From Chryseobacterium sp. JM1 (lineage in GTDB: Bacteria > Bacteroidota > Bacteroidia > Flavobacteriales > Weeksellaceae), in the NCBI RefSeq assembly GCF_000737715.1, contig NZ_JPRN01000005.1, positions 62,001 to 126,000 of the forward strand: DNA of 64,000 nucleotides. Reading direction: 5' to 3'. The position numbers were made by a program, and so were the translations under genes. Positions 27,748 through 36,392 of the stretch are shown here, in pieces. Under the pieces are notes generated by a model. It was not told the DNA's origin. It searched no databases and saw only the letters and a program-made list of their open reading frames with translations. Every line of letters begins with the position of its first letter. Positions within the stretch are counted from its first letter, which is position 1.

Positions 27748-28446
27748 TTATTTTCCAAGTACAAATACAGCAGGAATTTTATGAAGCTCCGGCTTTGCTT
27801 TTTTCCAATCGTTGATGGTTTTTGTCTGAATAAATTCATGTTCAGGATCGTTGATATTGGCTGCGATACACAGCTTGGTGTTCGGAGATAAAAATTTGGT
27901 CAAATCTTCAAAAAGCGGATTATTTCTGTACGGAGTTTCCATAAAGATCTGAGAATATCCGGTTTGCTGCACCAGACTTTCGAGACGCTGGATCTGCTTT
28001 TTCTTCTCACTTTTATCTATCGGAAGATAACCATGGAAGGTAAATTCCTGGCCGTTGAATCCACTGGAAATCAAAGCTAAAATAATAGAGGAAGGCCCTG
28101 AAAGCGGGATTACTCTGATATTTTTCTCATGACACCATTTCACAATAAGGTTTCCGGGATCAGCGATGCATGGAAGCCCCGCCTCAGAAAGGAGTCCGAA
28201 ATCCTGTCCCTGCAGCATCAGATTCTGAGCTTCTTTGATGTCAGCATTTTCCGTGTATTTATCCAGCAGAAACAGCTTCAGCTCAGATTGCTTCTTTTCA
28301 GGAGCAAAGAATTTAACCACTTTTCTGGCTGTTTTTTCGTTTTCTACAAAGAAGTAATCGGTCTGCATGATGTACTCTTTCAAAACGGGTGAAAAATGAG
28401 TGATAGAAGTGTTTTCAGATAAATAAGCGGGGAGTAAAAAAAGCAT
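27748..28446 (-). CDS. RsmI-like SAM-dependent methyltransferase (tetrapyrrole methylase fold)
   Basis: The protein is 232 residues from the ATG at 28446; an upstream TTG (28506) would add 20 poorly conserved residues. Family motifs include LLSEAGLPCIADPG and PLSGPSSIILALISSG, followed by FHGYLP and FMETPYRN. These match the group related to RsmI, which 2'-O-methylates 16S rRNA C1402. This shorter Bacteroidetes paralogue may modify another target. It lies next to a low-molecular-weight phosphatase and dnaA. A promoter -7 motif lies at 28551-28558. Confidence 0.88.
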   Translation of the reverse strand: MLFLLPAYLSENTSITHFSPVLKEYIMQTDYFFVENEKTARKVVKFFAPEKKQSELKLFLLDKYTENADIKEAQNLMLQGQDFGLLSEAGLPCIADPGNLIVKWCHEKNIRVIPLSGPSSIILALISSGFNGQEFTFHGYLPIDKSEKKKQIQRLESLVQQTGYSQIFMETPYRNNPLFEDLTKFLSPNTKLCIAANINDPEHEFIQTKTINDWKKAKPELHKIPAVFVLGK

Positions 28447-28550
28447 TTTATTGTTTTTTAGTTCTTTCTTGCAAAGAGGGTTGTTTGAAATGATGAGCGA
28501 GTTCAATGGAAAATGTGATGGCTGAAATTTCCATTCGTCGTTTATTTTAA

Positions 28551-28558
28551 CAAAGGTA
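28551..28558 (-). promoter_or_regulatory. Promoter -7 element of the RsmI-like gene
   Basis: TACCTTTG on the minus strand is a perfect TAnnTTTG motif. It gives a leader of about 100 nt before the ATG at 28446, or about 40 nt before the TTG at 28506. Confidence 0.6.
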
Positions 28559-28606
28559 AGAATTTCTTTCCCTGTGTAAAAATACCACTTCCCTGAGCGG
28601 GTTTAT

Positions 28607-29056
28607 TTAAGCCAGGATTTGCTTTTTAATAGACTCACATCCACGGTCCAGCAACTGAAAAACCTCTTCAAAATCATTCATATCTCCCCAGTACGGATCC
28701 GAAACCTCAGCATTTTTGTGATCACCTGCAGCTTCCAGAAATAATGAAACTTTCTGGCGCTGGTCTTCATTTCTAGTCTTTGAAATCACATCTTCATACA
28801 CGTCAATATCCATGCAGTAGATTTTGTCAAAGGTGTCAAAATCAGCTTTGGTAATCGGTCGGGATTTCTGGTTGGCTATATCAATATTGTGATGGGCCGC
28901 TGTCTTTATTGCTCTTTTGTCGGGATGCTTTCCTTCATGCATGGAAATAGTTCCTGCGGAGTCTACAAAAAAGTTTTCAGGAACTTTTGTCTTCATAATT
29001 CCTTCTGCTAAAGGACTTCTGCAAATATTCCCGAGACAGACCATCAGTATTTTCAT
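28607..29056 (-). CDS. Low-molecular-weight protein-tyrosine phosphatase
   Basis: The 149-residue enzyme begins with the P-loop CLGNICRS (nucleophile Cys7, Arg13) and has the general-acid motif SDPYWGD (about 119). Tyr/Trp residues near the active site fit the family. It dephosphorylates phosphotyrosine or a small substrate; in some bacteria it counters BY-kinases for polysaccharide export, but no such kinase is in the window. It lies between dnaA and the RsmI-like gene. Confidence 0.95.
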   Translation of the reverse strand: MKILMVCLGNICRSPLAEGIMKTKVPENFFVDSAGTISMHEGKHPDKRAIKTAAHHNIDIANQKSRPITKADFDTFDKIYCMDIDVYEDVISKTRNEDQRQKVSLFLEAAGDHKNAEVSDPYWGDMNDFEEVFQLLDRGCESIKKQILA

Positions 29057-29190
29057 ATCGCTTTTTTTAATTGAAAGATTAGATAATTTAAAGATTTAAA
29101 GATTTTACCACTGTTCAGCAGAAGCAAAACTAAATAAAAAATGAAGAATAAAACTATTCTCCATTTCAATTTATTCAGTTAAATTATTTT

Positions 29191-30645
29191 CTATTTTTTG
29201 ATTCTTTCAGCAAGATCTTTAACGTATTTTTTTACCTCTTTGTCGATCTTTGATACATCTTTAATGGTATCACAAGCGTACATAACCGTTGAATGGTCTT
29301 TTCCGCCCATCTCTTCACCGATCTTTGTAAAGGTAGCATTCGTTAATTCTTTTGAGAAATACATCGCCAACTGTCTTGGAAGGGCAATTTCTCTTTTTCT
29401 TGTCTTAGAAAGAAGCTGTTCTTTTTTGATTCCAAAATAGTCGCACACCACCTCCTGAATGTAAGGAATGTTGATGACTTTTTTCTGGTTCGCTGCAATC
29501 TTATTAATGGTGTCTTTCAGCAATTCAAGACTTAAGTCTGTTTTATATACTGTAGAATAAGCAATCACAGAGTTGATGACCCCGATAAGCTCTCTCACGT
29601 TCGTTTTAGCTTCTGCAGCAAGGAAATCAAGCATATCACCAGGAAGAACAATTCCGTCTCTGCTTAATTTATCTACGATGATCTGTCTTCTTGTAGAAAG
29701 ATCCGGAGATTTGATTTCGGCAGAAAGTCCCCATTTGAAACGGGAAACAATTCTTTCCTGAATATCCATAATATCTGCAGGCGCCTTATCTGATGTAAGG
29801 ATGATCTGCTTTCCGTTCTGGTGAAGGTGGTCAAAGATGTGGAAGAAACTGTCCTGTGTGGCAGATTTTCCGGACAGGAACTGAATATCATCAATGATCA
29901 AAACATCAACCATCTGGTAGAAGTTCGCAAACTCAGTTTGCTTATGGGCTTTCGCAGCAGATATAAACTGCTGGATGAATTTCTCAGAAGACAGATAAAG
30001 AACTACTTTATCCGGAAACTGGCTTTTTACCTCAAGGCCTACTGCCTGTCCCAGGTGGGTCTTTCCAACTCCATATCCTCCGTGAAGGAATAATGGGTTG
30101 AAAGCTGTTGCTCCTGGTCTTTTAGCAATAGATCTGGCTACCGTGGCAGCGAATTTATTACTCTCTCCTTCTATATAATTATCAAAAGAATAGTCCGACT
30201 TCAGGTTAGAATCTATATTTACTTTTCTGATTCCCGGAACTACAAAAGGATTAACAATATTGGCAGAGAATCCCTGTGGCATTGTTTCCTGCATTTTTGG
30301 TGTAGGAACGCTTTTCCCCTTCATATTCATAGTCATTGGCTTTTCCTCTCCGGTAGGCCTGTTTTCCATGACAGAGTACCACAATTTAACTCCTTTTCCA
30401 AGATTTTTCTTCAGGGCAGCAGAAAGCAGGGATAGGTAATTATCCTCAATATATTCCTTGTAAAAATCGCTCGGCACTATAAGCGTAAGGTTATTGGCAA
30501 CCAACGAAAGTGGCTGTACCTTATCGAATAGCATGTCGAAGGATTTTTCAAGCTTCTTTAGATCAGAATTGTCCTCAGCTGCGTTCAAATTATCCCGCAT
30601 GAACTGAAGGCACTTCTGCCATATCATCATTAAATTTTCATCCAT
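29191..30645 (-). CDS. dnaA: Chromosomal replication initiator DnaA
   Basis: The 484-residue protein has domain I (1-85), a flexible domain II (about 100-145), the AAA+ domain III with Walker A GGYGVGKTHL and Walker B VLIIDDIQFL, and domain IV with the DnaA signature KDHSTVMYACDTI near the C-terminus. It binds DnaA boxes and opens oriC. The intergenic DNA on either side is too short and lacks a visible cluster of TTATCCACA boxes, so the origin is probably elsewhere. Divergent from a thioesterase gene. Confidence 0.98.
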   Translation of the reverse strand: MDENLMMIWQKCLQFMRDNLNAAEDNSDLKKLEKSFDMLFDKVQPLSLVANNLTLIVPSDFYKEYIEDNYLSLLSAALKKNLGKGVKLWYSVMENRPTGEEKPMTMNMKGKSVPTPKMQETMPQGFSANIVNPFVVPGIRKVNIDSNLKSDYSFDNYIEGESNKFAATVARSIAKRPGATAFNPLFLHGGYGVGKTHLGQAVGLEVKSQFPDKVVLYLSSEKFIQQFISAAKAHKQTEFANFYQMVDVLIIDDIQFLSGKSATQDSFFHIFDHLHQNGKQIILTSDKAPADIMDIQERIVSRFKWGLSAEIKSPDLSTRRQIIVDKLSRDGIVLPGDMLDFLAAEAKTNVRELIGVINSVIAYSTVYKTDLSLELLKDTINKIAANQKKVINIPYIQEVVCDYFGIKKEQLLSKTRKREIALPRQLAMYFSKELTNATFTKIGEEMGGKDHSTVMYACDTIKDVSKIDKEVKKYVKDLAERIKK

Positions 30646-30693
30646 ATTTATGCCCCGATTAGTTCGTTGTTAGTACTTTTTGTAGAAGGAAGA

Positions 30694-30701
30694 CAAAGGT
30701 C
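30694..30701 (-). promoter_or_regulatory. Possible dnaA promoter -7 element
   Basis: GACCTTTG on the minus strand differs from TAnnTTTG at one position and lies about 50 bp before the dnaA ATG. Confidence 0.4.
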
Positions 30702-30727
30702 CAATTTTTTCTTTTCAAAAAAAAATA

Positions 30728-30759
30728 TTGCAGGTATTGATTATTTAAAAATATATTTG
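30728..30759 (+). promoter_or_regulatory. Promoter of the YbgC-like thioesterase
   Basis: TTG (30728-30730), a 21-bp spacer and TATATTTG (30752-30759) lie 22 bp before the ATG at 30782. Confidence 0.75.
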
Positions 30760-30781
30760 TATGCATAAATAAGGACTAAGA

Positions 30782-31192
30782 ATGATACACACAACACACT
30801 CAATACGAGTACGTTACGGAGAAACGGACCCAATGAAATATGTGTACTATGGGAACTATGCACAGTACTTCGAGATTGGCAGAGTTGAACTGTTCAGAAA
30901 CATAGGAATGGCATACGATGAAATTGAAAACCAAGGAATTTGGCTTCCGGTTTCGGACTATAAAATCAAATATATCCGCCCGGCACTGTATGACCAAAAA
31001 TTAGAAATTCATACTTATGTAAAAAAAATTCCAGGCGTAAGGATAGAATTTGAGTACGAAATTTTCAATGAGGAGCAGGTAAAAATCACAGAAGCCTCCA
31101 CTACCCTCTTCTTTTTAGACGCCAAAACCAATAAAGTGATCAGGTGTCCGGATTTTCTGATGAAGCTGATTGAAGAGCACTGGAAGGAATAG
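30782..31192 (+). CDS. YbgC/FadM-like acyl-CoA thioesterase (hotdog fold)
   Basis: The 136-residue protein has the 4HBT-family signature GETDPMKYVYYGNYAQYFEIGR (about 13-34), where Asp17 is the likely catalytic residue. The following GVRIEFEYEIFNEE strand is typical of the fold. It hydrolyses acyl-CoA thioesters in the cytoplasm; chain-length preference is unknown. A promoter lies at 30728-30759. The stop codon is immediately followed by a short copy of a repeat end module. Confidence 0.92.
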   Translation: MIHTTHSIRVRYGETDPMKYVYYGNYAQYFEIGRVELFRNIGMAYDEIENQGIWLPVSDYKIKYIRPALYDQKLEIHTYVKKIPGVRIEFEYEIFNEEQVKITEASTTLFFLDAKTNKVIRCPDFLMKLIEEHWKE

Positions 31193-31290
31193 GTTTTAGG
31201 TAGATTTTAGATAGCAGGTTGCAGATTTTAGGTTGCCGTCAGTAAATTGGAGATAGAGGTGGGAAGTTACAGGTAAGAGGAAGGAATGCA
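31190..31290. repeat. Partial composite-repeat end (module G', reversed)
   Basis: Starting at the thioesterase stop codon, TAGGTTTTAGGTAG and agatagcaggttgcag match the G' end seen after the stop codons at 52429, and on the minus strand at 13589 and 63284. The remainder of the repeat is absent or decayed here. Confidence 0.55.
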
Positions 31291-31323
31291 TTCATTAAAG
31301 GTGGTTGTTTTTAAACTAATTTG

Positions 31324-31331
31324 CATCTTTG
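31324..31331 (+). promoter_or_regulatory. Probable pheA promoter -7 element
   Basis: CATCTTTG in the context TTTGCATCTTTGCA is one base off TAnnTTTG. A TTG lies at 31305-31307. It is 49 bp before the pheA ATG. Confidence 0.5.
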
Positions 31332-31379
31332 CACTTCCAATTTAAATGATACGTTCATCTACACTTATATATACTACAT

Positions 31380-32228
31380 ATGAAGATCGCATTTTTGGGC
31401 CCTCATGCAAGTTTCACACAGCTTGCGGCCACACAGCTTTTTCCGGATGGGGAACTTCTGCCACAGGCTAATATTTTAGACTGTTTTAATGCCGTTGAAA
31501 AAGGAGAAGCTGATAAAGCTGTAGTCCCATTGGAAAATTCCATTGAAGGAACAGTTTCTATGACGCTGGATTATCTGTACAAAACCCCTTCCATCAAAAT
31601 ACAAGCAGAAGGGGTCATGCCTATTGCCCACCATCTGATGATTCATCCCGAAAACAGAATGGAGGATATAGAAAAGATTTATTCACATCCGCAGGCTTTA
31701 GCACAAAGCTTTCATTTTCTGGACAGCCGATTTAAGGATATCACCAGACAGGATTTCTCCTCTACAGCCGCAGCAGCAAAATTTGTTTCAGAAAATAAGG
31801 ATTTGAAAATTGCTGCAGTCGCCAATCAGTTTGCTGCCAATTTGTATGGATTAAATATTGTCCACAGAAATATTCAGGATTTTGAGCAGAACCATACACG
31901 ATTTATCGTTATTTCTAAACAACAGTCTTCTTATGAAAATGACAGACTTGAAGTTTTGGGTGAAAAATCCGGGATGCTGATCAATCTTCCGGAAGATCAT
32001 CCGGGTGGACTTCATCAGGTTCTGTCTGTTTTTGCCTGGAGAAAAATGAACCTCAGTAAAATTGAATCCAGAACCCTGAAAACAGGACTCGGTAATTATT
32101 TTTTCTTTATCAACGTACAGGGAAAATGGGAAGATATCCTGCATGGAAATGCTCTTCTGGAACTTCAATCTATCAACGCGGAAGTTGATTTCTTAGGAAA
32201 TTATAAAGAGTTTCTTCTGGAAAGCTAA
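31380..32228 (+). CDS. pheA: Prephenate dehydratase
   Basis: The 282-residue protein converts prephenate to phenylpyruvate in phenylalanine synthesis. The PDT domain (about 1-180) begins GPHASFTQLAA and has the VVPLENSIEGTV segment; the C-terminal ACT domain (about 195-275) carries DHPGGLHQVL and KIESRT, variants of the GALV and ESRP phenylalanine-binding motifs. It is stand-alone, without a chorismate mutase domain. Feedback inhibition by phenylalanine is likely. Ends in a strong terminator. Confidence 0.96.
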   Translation: MKIAFLGPHASFTQLAATQLFPDGELLPQANILDCFNAVEKGEADKAVVPLENSIEGTVSMTLDYLYKTPSIKIQAEGVMPIAHHLMIHPENRMEDIEKIYSHPQALAQSFHFLDSRFKDITRQDFSSTAAAAKFVSENKDLKIAAVANQFAANLYGLNIVHRNIQDFEQNHTRFIVISKQQSSYENDRLEVLGEKSGMLINLPEDHPGGLHQVLSVFAWRKMNLSKIESRTLKTGLGNYFFFINVQGKWEDILHGNALLELQSINAEVDFLGNYKEFLLES

Positions 32229-32249
32229 AAAATATTAACTTAAATAAGA

Positions 32250-32279
32250 AAAACACTGCCTCACACGGCAGTGTTTTTT
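32250..32279 (+). terminator. pheA terminator
   Basis: A perfect 11-bp stem (AAAACACTGCC, loop TCACAC) is followed by T6, 21 bp after the stop. Confidence 0.92.
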
Positions 32280-32592
32280 GTTAGAAACCCTGCCACTACA
32301 GAGATCACTGACACAATTGCAGCACAATATGTCACAAAAAGTGACAGTATCAGGTAATTTTTTAAGATAAATTAAATCCTTTATTAGTGATATATAAAAT
32401 TAATTATCTATTTTTACCTTCGTTAAAAGATTTAAAAATAAAGACACATAACGACATTACGAAATAATATATATCAAATAATAAACATTTGTTTAAAAAA
32501 TTAATACAATTATTCATATATAGTTAAATAAATCATAAAACAGGCACGATTTTTGCATTTTAAAATATGAAAACTAATTAAAAAACTTACTC
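32280..32592 (+). promoter_or_regulatory. AT-rich upstream region of a secreted protein gene
   Basis: The 313-bp gap after the pheA terminator holds an operator-like inverted repeat TGTCAC-AAAAA-GTGACA (32330-32346). A near-consensus -7 element GATTTTTG lies at 32548-32555, 37 bp before the ATG. The rest is AT-rich without a gene. Confidence 0.5.
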
Positions 32593-33315
32593 ATGAAAAC
32601 CAAAATCTACAGCTTAATTTTAGCTTTATCCGCGGTTTCCGCTTTTTCCCAAGTAGGAATTAACACAACAACTCCAAGTGCTGCTTTGGATGTAAACGGT
32701 ACTTTAAAGATTCGTGACACGCCTATGGTGACAGCATTACCGGGTTATGAGATCATGGCAGTCAACCAGGGAACATTTCAGGTTGCTAAAGTGGATCCAC
32801 AGGTTATTGTTGATGCTGCTTCCACAGCCGCCAATACCAACACAAGCGTTTATTCAGCTAAAAAGACGACCGGAATCTCACTTCTGAGCTTAGGTCTTTT
32901 CCCAGCAGGTTTCAGGGCTGTCAACTTTTTAGCGGCCGAAAGATCAGTAGGATCTGCAGCCTTGTTCTCGGATACGGACAATACGTATACGATTCCGTCC
33001 AATGGTGTTTACAATGTAGGATTTTCGTTCCGTTACGGTTCGGGCCTTCAGGCTGCTATCCTAACAAATACTCCGGGAATTGGTATATTCAGAAACAGGG
33101 CGGGTGTAGGAACTCTTATTGACAGCCGTTCATTCAGTGGTCTTACCGTTCCATTGGTTTTAAGTTTAACTATCTCCGAAAGTACGATTGCTTCCCTGTA
33201 TACGTTCCAGGCGGGAGACAAAATCTCATTTGGACTAACAGGATCTTCTGCTCTTGATATCGGATTATTAGGAGCCAGTGTAGGATCTTTCTACGTATAC
33301 AAAGTTTCAAATTAA
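32593..33315 (+). CDS. Secreted protein of unknown function, C1q/TNF-like C-terminal half
   Basis: The 240-residue protein has a signal peptide (about 1-19, SAFSQ). VGINTTTPSAALDVNGTL follows, the N-terminal motif of many Flavobacteriia surface proteins. Residues about 85-240 alternate hydrophobic strands (GVYNVGFSFRYG, AGDKISFGLTG, GSFYVYKVSN), which suggests a C1q/TNF-like jelly roll. That fold is inferred from pattern only. It has no operon partner. The upstream inverted repeat and strong terminator indicate independent control. Confidence 0.75.
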   Translation: MKTKIYSLILALSAVSAFSQVGINTTTPSAALDVNGTLKIRDTPMVTALPGYEIMAVNQGTFQVAKVDPQVIVDAASTAANTNTSVYSAKKTTGISLLSLGLFPAGFRAVNFLAAERSVGSAALFSDTDNTYTIPSNGVYNVGFSFRYGSGLQAAILTNTPGIGIFRNRAGVGTLIDSRSFSGLTVPLVLSLTISESTIASLYTFQAGDKISFGLTGSSALDIGLLGASVGSFYVYKVSN

Positions 33316-33345
33316 TTAAGAACATAATTTAATCGCTCTGCACAG

Positions 33346-33381
33346 TTAATCCATCACAGAATATGTGATGGATTAATTTTT
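33346..33381 (+). terminator. Terminator of the secreted jelly-roll protein gene
   Basis: A perfect 13-bp stem (TTAATCCATCACA, loop GAATA) is followed by a T-run. Confidence 0.88.
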
Positions 33382-33426
33382 AATAGGGTTAAAAACATTT
33401 GCTTTATATTTGATAAAAACTAAAGA

Positions 33427-35646
33427 ATGAGTGAAATTCTCCTGACGATATTAATTATAGCAGTCATCTTTGTCTTCAGCCATCTTAATAATAAGATCAG
33501 AAGACTGGAGAAGGAGGTTGGTGATCTGAATTCTAAAATCAACCAGCCGCAAAAAAATATTGTAGTTCATCAACAGAATATACAGGAGCAGGAACCTTCA
33601 GCAGAACAGGCAGTACCTCATCCGATACAGGAACATACCATGCATGAAGAGAGAGCCATTGAGGAAGTTCCTTCACCACCACAAAAAGACTGGCTGGAAC
33701 CTGTTTTTGATTTTTTAAAACAAAACATTCTGACCATCGTCGGTATTTTCACACTGGTTCTTGGAATCGGTTATTTTGTAAAATATGCCATAGATAAAAA
33801 CTGGATCGGAGAAGCGCCAAGAGCGGGATTGGGTCTGGCAGCCGGAGCAGGGATTATGCTGACAGGACACTTTCTGCGAAAAAATTACGCGGTTTTTGCG
33901 TCTATCATTACAGGAGGCGGAATTGCCGTTTTGTATTTTACCACTACGATTGCTTTCCGGGAATACCATCTGTTTACCCAGAATACAGCGTTCGTTGTCA
34001 CCACCTTAATTACCATTATTTCCATCGTTCTTGCCTATTATTATAAAAGTGAAGTCATAATTATTATTGCTCTGCTGGGAGGTTTTACCGCTCCGCTGAT
34101 GATCAGTACCGGACAGAGCAACTACCCTTTCCTGTTTACTTATATCACGCTTCTGAATATTGGTATGCTGGCAGCCTCATTCCTTAAACATTGGAAAAGT
34201 GTGGGATGGACGGCTTATGCTTTTACGACTGTTTACTTATTTTACTGGACTTCGGAGGAGCCTCAATTGCTGAGTATCCTATTTTATATGATCAGTTATA
34301 TTATTTTCTACCTGTTTGCTCTTCAGGATTATTTTAAAAAGAATACACTTTCAACCTGGGATACCTTAATGCTTGTTCTGATTAATTTCTCAAGCATTAT
34401 CGGACTGATCTATATATTTAAAACCTTAAGCTATGAACCGGTTATTATCTTCCCGCTTGTTTTTGCGGCAGCCAATGCTGTACTTCTGGTGAAAGAATAC
34501 GGAAAGAAAAATTTTGGCTTCAGCTATTCAATTTTTGCAGCGTTGACGATCAGTCTGATCACGGTAGCAGTTGCGCTTCAATTTAAAACACATCTTATCA
34601 CGAGTGTTTGGGCGATAGAAGCTTCCCTTCTTCTTTATATCTGGAAAAAAAGTGGACATACTATTTTCAAGACCTGTTTTTATGTTCTGTTTCCACTGGT
34701 AATCATCGCACAGTTGATGACATGGTCGGAATATTTCAATACAAAAGACATGAGTATCGTTTTCAATCCGGTATTTTTAACCAGCCTTGTGACGATTAGT
34801 ACTACTATCTTCAACCTCTTTTTATTGAAAAGGATCAATGAGACCGGAAAACAGGTAGAGAGTTTCTTTGAAAATGTTTTCGCTGTTGTAAGCTATGGTG
34901 TCATCTATCTCGCGTTGCTGCTTGAAATTATTTATCACATTTCAGATATGCCATGGTCAGCTATGAGCAGTATCGGGTTTCTGTTCAGTATCTATTATAT
35001 TTTTGTATTGATCCTGTTCAGGAAAAAGCTTGATATCGACAGCACCATCCAGATCGGACTGGTTTATCTGTTCCTTATCCTTATTATTTTCAATGCTTCA
35101 TTTGCTGCATCAGAAGTTGCTACGGCCGTTTTACATAAAAAACTTAGTTTTGGGTTTTATTCAATTCATTTTCTTTACTGGATTCCTTTTATATATATGG
35201 TATGGAATGCTTCTGCCATTTCCGGTTTTTACAAAACAAAACCATCCTATCTGGCTATTTCAGCGACCATCGTCATTGCGGTAAGCTGCGGGTTTTACAA
35301 CACTTATCTTTTAAGTTCTGTGACTGATGTCTCTCTACTTTATAAAGCCAGGGAGCATTTCAACATCCTCTACCTTCCTATTATATGGACTGTTCTGGCA
35401 AGTATTTTTATTTACATCAGTTTAAAAAAGAATATTCCGGAATACAGCAGAATGGGCTTTATCCTTTTAGCAATTATGGTTCTGAAACTGTACAGCTATG
35501 ATGTGTGGCAGATGGATAATATCTCAAGAATTACGGCATTCATTATATTGGGCGTTATTTTATTGCTAAGCTCTTTTACGTTCCAGAGACTGAAGAATAT
35601 TATTAAAAATATGGTAGACAAGAAGGAAGAGGAACAGGGCAATTGA
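33427..35646 (+). CDS. DUF2339 polytopic membrane protein
   Basis: The 739-residue protein has an N-terminal membrane anchor (about 1-18), a coiled coil and Pro/Gln-rich linker (19-90), then about 20 hydrophobic segments. The typical DUF2339 start is IVGIFTLVLGIGYFVKYAIDKNWIGEAPR at about 103. The family has no known function; its size and many helices suggest a transporter or an envelope glycolipid protein. It has its own context between a terminator and an intergenic repeat. Confidence 0.9.
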   Translation: MSEILLTILIIAVIFVFSHLNNKIRRLEKEVGDLNSKINQPQKNIVVHQQNIQEQEPSAEQAVPHPIQEHTMHEERAIEEVPSPPQKDWLEPVFDFLKQNILTIVGIFTLVLGIGYFVKYAIDKNWIGEAPRAGLGLAAGAGIMLTGHFLRKNYAVFASIITGGGIAVLYFTTTIAFREYHLFTQNTAFVVTTLITIISIVLAYYYKSEVIIIIALLGGFTAPLMISTGQSNYPFLFTYITLLNIGMLAASFLKHWKSVGWTAYAFTTVYLFYWTSEEPQLLSILFYMISYIIFYLFALQDYFKKNTLSTWDTLMLVLINFSSIIGLIYIFKTLSYEPVIIFPLVFAAANAVLLVKEYGKKNFGFSYSIFAALTISLITVAVALQFKTHLITSVWAIEASLLLYIWKKSGHTIFKTCFYVLFPLVIIAQLMTWSEYFNTKDMSIVFNPVFLTSLVTISTTIFNLFLLKRINETGKQVESFFENVFAVVSYGVIYLALLLEIIYHISDMPWSAMSSIGFLFSIYYIFVLILFRKKLDIDSTIQIGLVYLFLILIIFNASFAASEVATAVLHKKLSFGFYSIHFLYWIPFIYMVWNASAISGFYKTKPSYLAISATIVIAVSCGFYNTYLLSSVTDVSLLYKAREHFNILYLPIIWTVLASIFIYISLKKNIPEYSRMGFILLAIMVLKLYSYDVWQMDNISRITAFIILGVILLLSSFTFQRLKNIIKNMVDKKEEEQGN

Positions 35647-35757
35647 GCTGGAAGCACGAAGAGTGATGAGGGAGGTTCTATTCATAAAAGATAATTATAC
35701 TTTCCCTTCAGACCGCCACAACTTCACTCTTCCATCCTCCATCATCCTATCTTAAAT
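35647..35757. repeat. GGAAG-type intergenic repeat copy
   Basis: It starts at the DUF2339 stop with gagctggaagcacgaagag. It ends with cttccatcctccatcatcct, the partner of the GGAAG-rich arm. Same family style as 49592-49833. Non-coding. Confidence 0.5.
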
Positions 35758-35894
35758 TACCACATTTCAAAAATCAAAAATCCCTAATAAAACATTTTAT
35801 TTATAAGCAATATTTAAAATATCCCAAAAATTCATTCACATTTTATAAAAATTAATTATATTTATCCAGTTTTTAACAGTTACATATCCCGGTT

Positions 35895-36335
35895 ATGAAA
35901 AAAATACTCTATTCTTTTTTAATATTGTCATCTGTAGCATTATCTGCACAGAAGAATCCTTCTGTAAAGTTTGCAGTTGCCAATGATATTGTCGGTACCA
36001 CCGACATGTTTAGTGCAAGAAAATCTATAGTTCAGAGTTCAAATGTTTATAAAAATGCTGCTGGACTTCCTCAAAGTTTAAAAAAGTACAGTTTCCTTGC
36101 TGAAAAAGGTCTTACGGAAGTAAAATTCAAAAACGGACTTGGTGGTTTGGACAGAATATCTCTTGCTCAGCTGAACGAACAATACGGACTTCCTGAAAAT
36201 ACAGCGGTTGTTATTGAAGGTTATGAGTTCCCTGACACCAGTGTAAAGATTTATGGTGACATTATAGGTAGCACAGAAGTTAAAGATTATAACGGTAAGA
36301 AAACGCTTTTCTTAAAAGTAGCCAATTATAAATAG
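35895..36335 (+). CDS. Small exported protein of unknown function
   Basis: The 146-residue protein has a signal peptide (about 1-18, ALSAQ). The mature part is Lys-rich and soluble, with TTDMFSARKS and VVIEGYEFPDTSVKIYGD. I do not recognise the family. It has its own strong terminator and starts after an AT-rich region, so it is probably monocistronic. Length and signal peptide suggest a periplasmic or surface role. Confidence 0.8.
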   Translation: MKKILYSFLILSSVALSAQKNPSVKFAVANDIVGTTDMFSARKSIVQSSNVYKNAAGLPQSLKKYSFLAEKGLTEVKFKNGLGGLDRISLAQLNEQYGLPENTAVVIEGYEFPDTSVKIYGDIIGSTEVKDYNGKKTLFLKVANYK

Positions 36336-36356
36336 ATTATTAACAACTATATAGTA

Positions 36357-36392
36357 ACAAAAGGATACCGCGAATGTATCCTTTTGTTTTTT
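36357..36392. terminator. Terminator between the small exported protein and rarA
   Basis: A perfect 13-bp stem (AACAAAAGGATAC, loop CGCGAAT) is followed by T7. It lies between convergent genes and could serve both. Confidence 0.9.

Noticed and set aside
30646..30781. oriC beside dnaA
   Set aside because: Only 136 bp, with no visible cluster of TTATCCACA-type boxes; mostly promoters.
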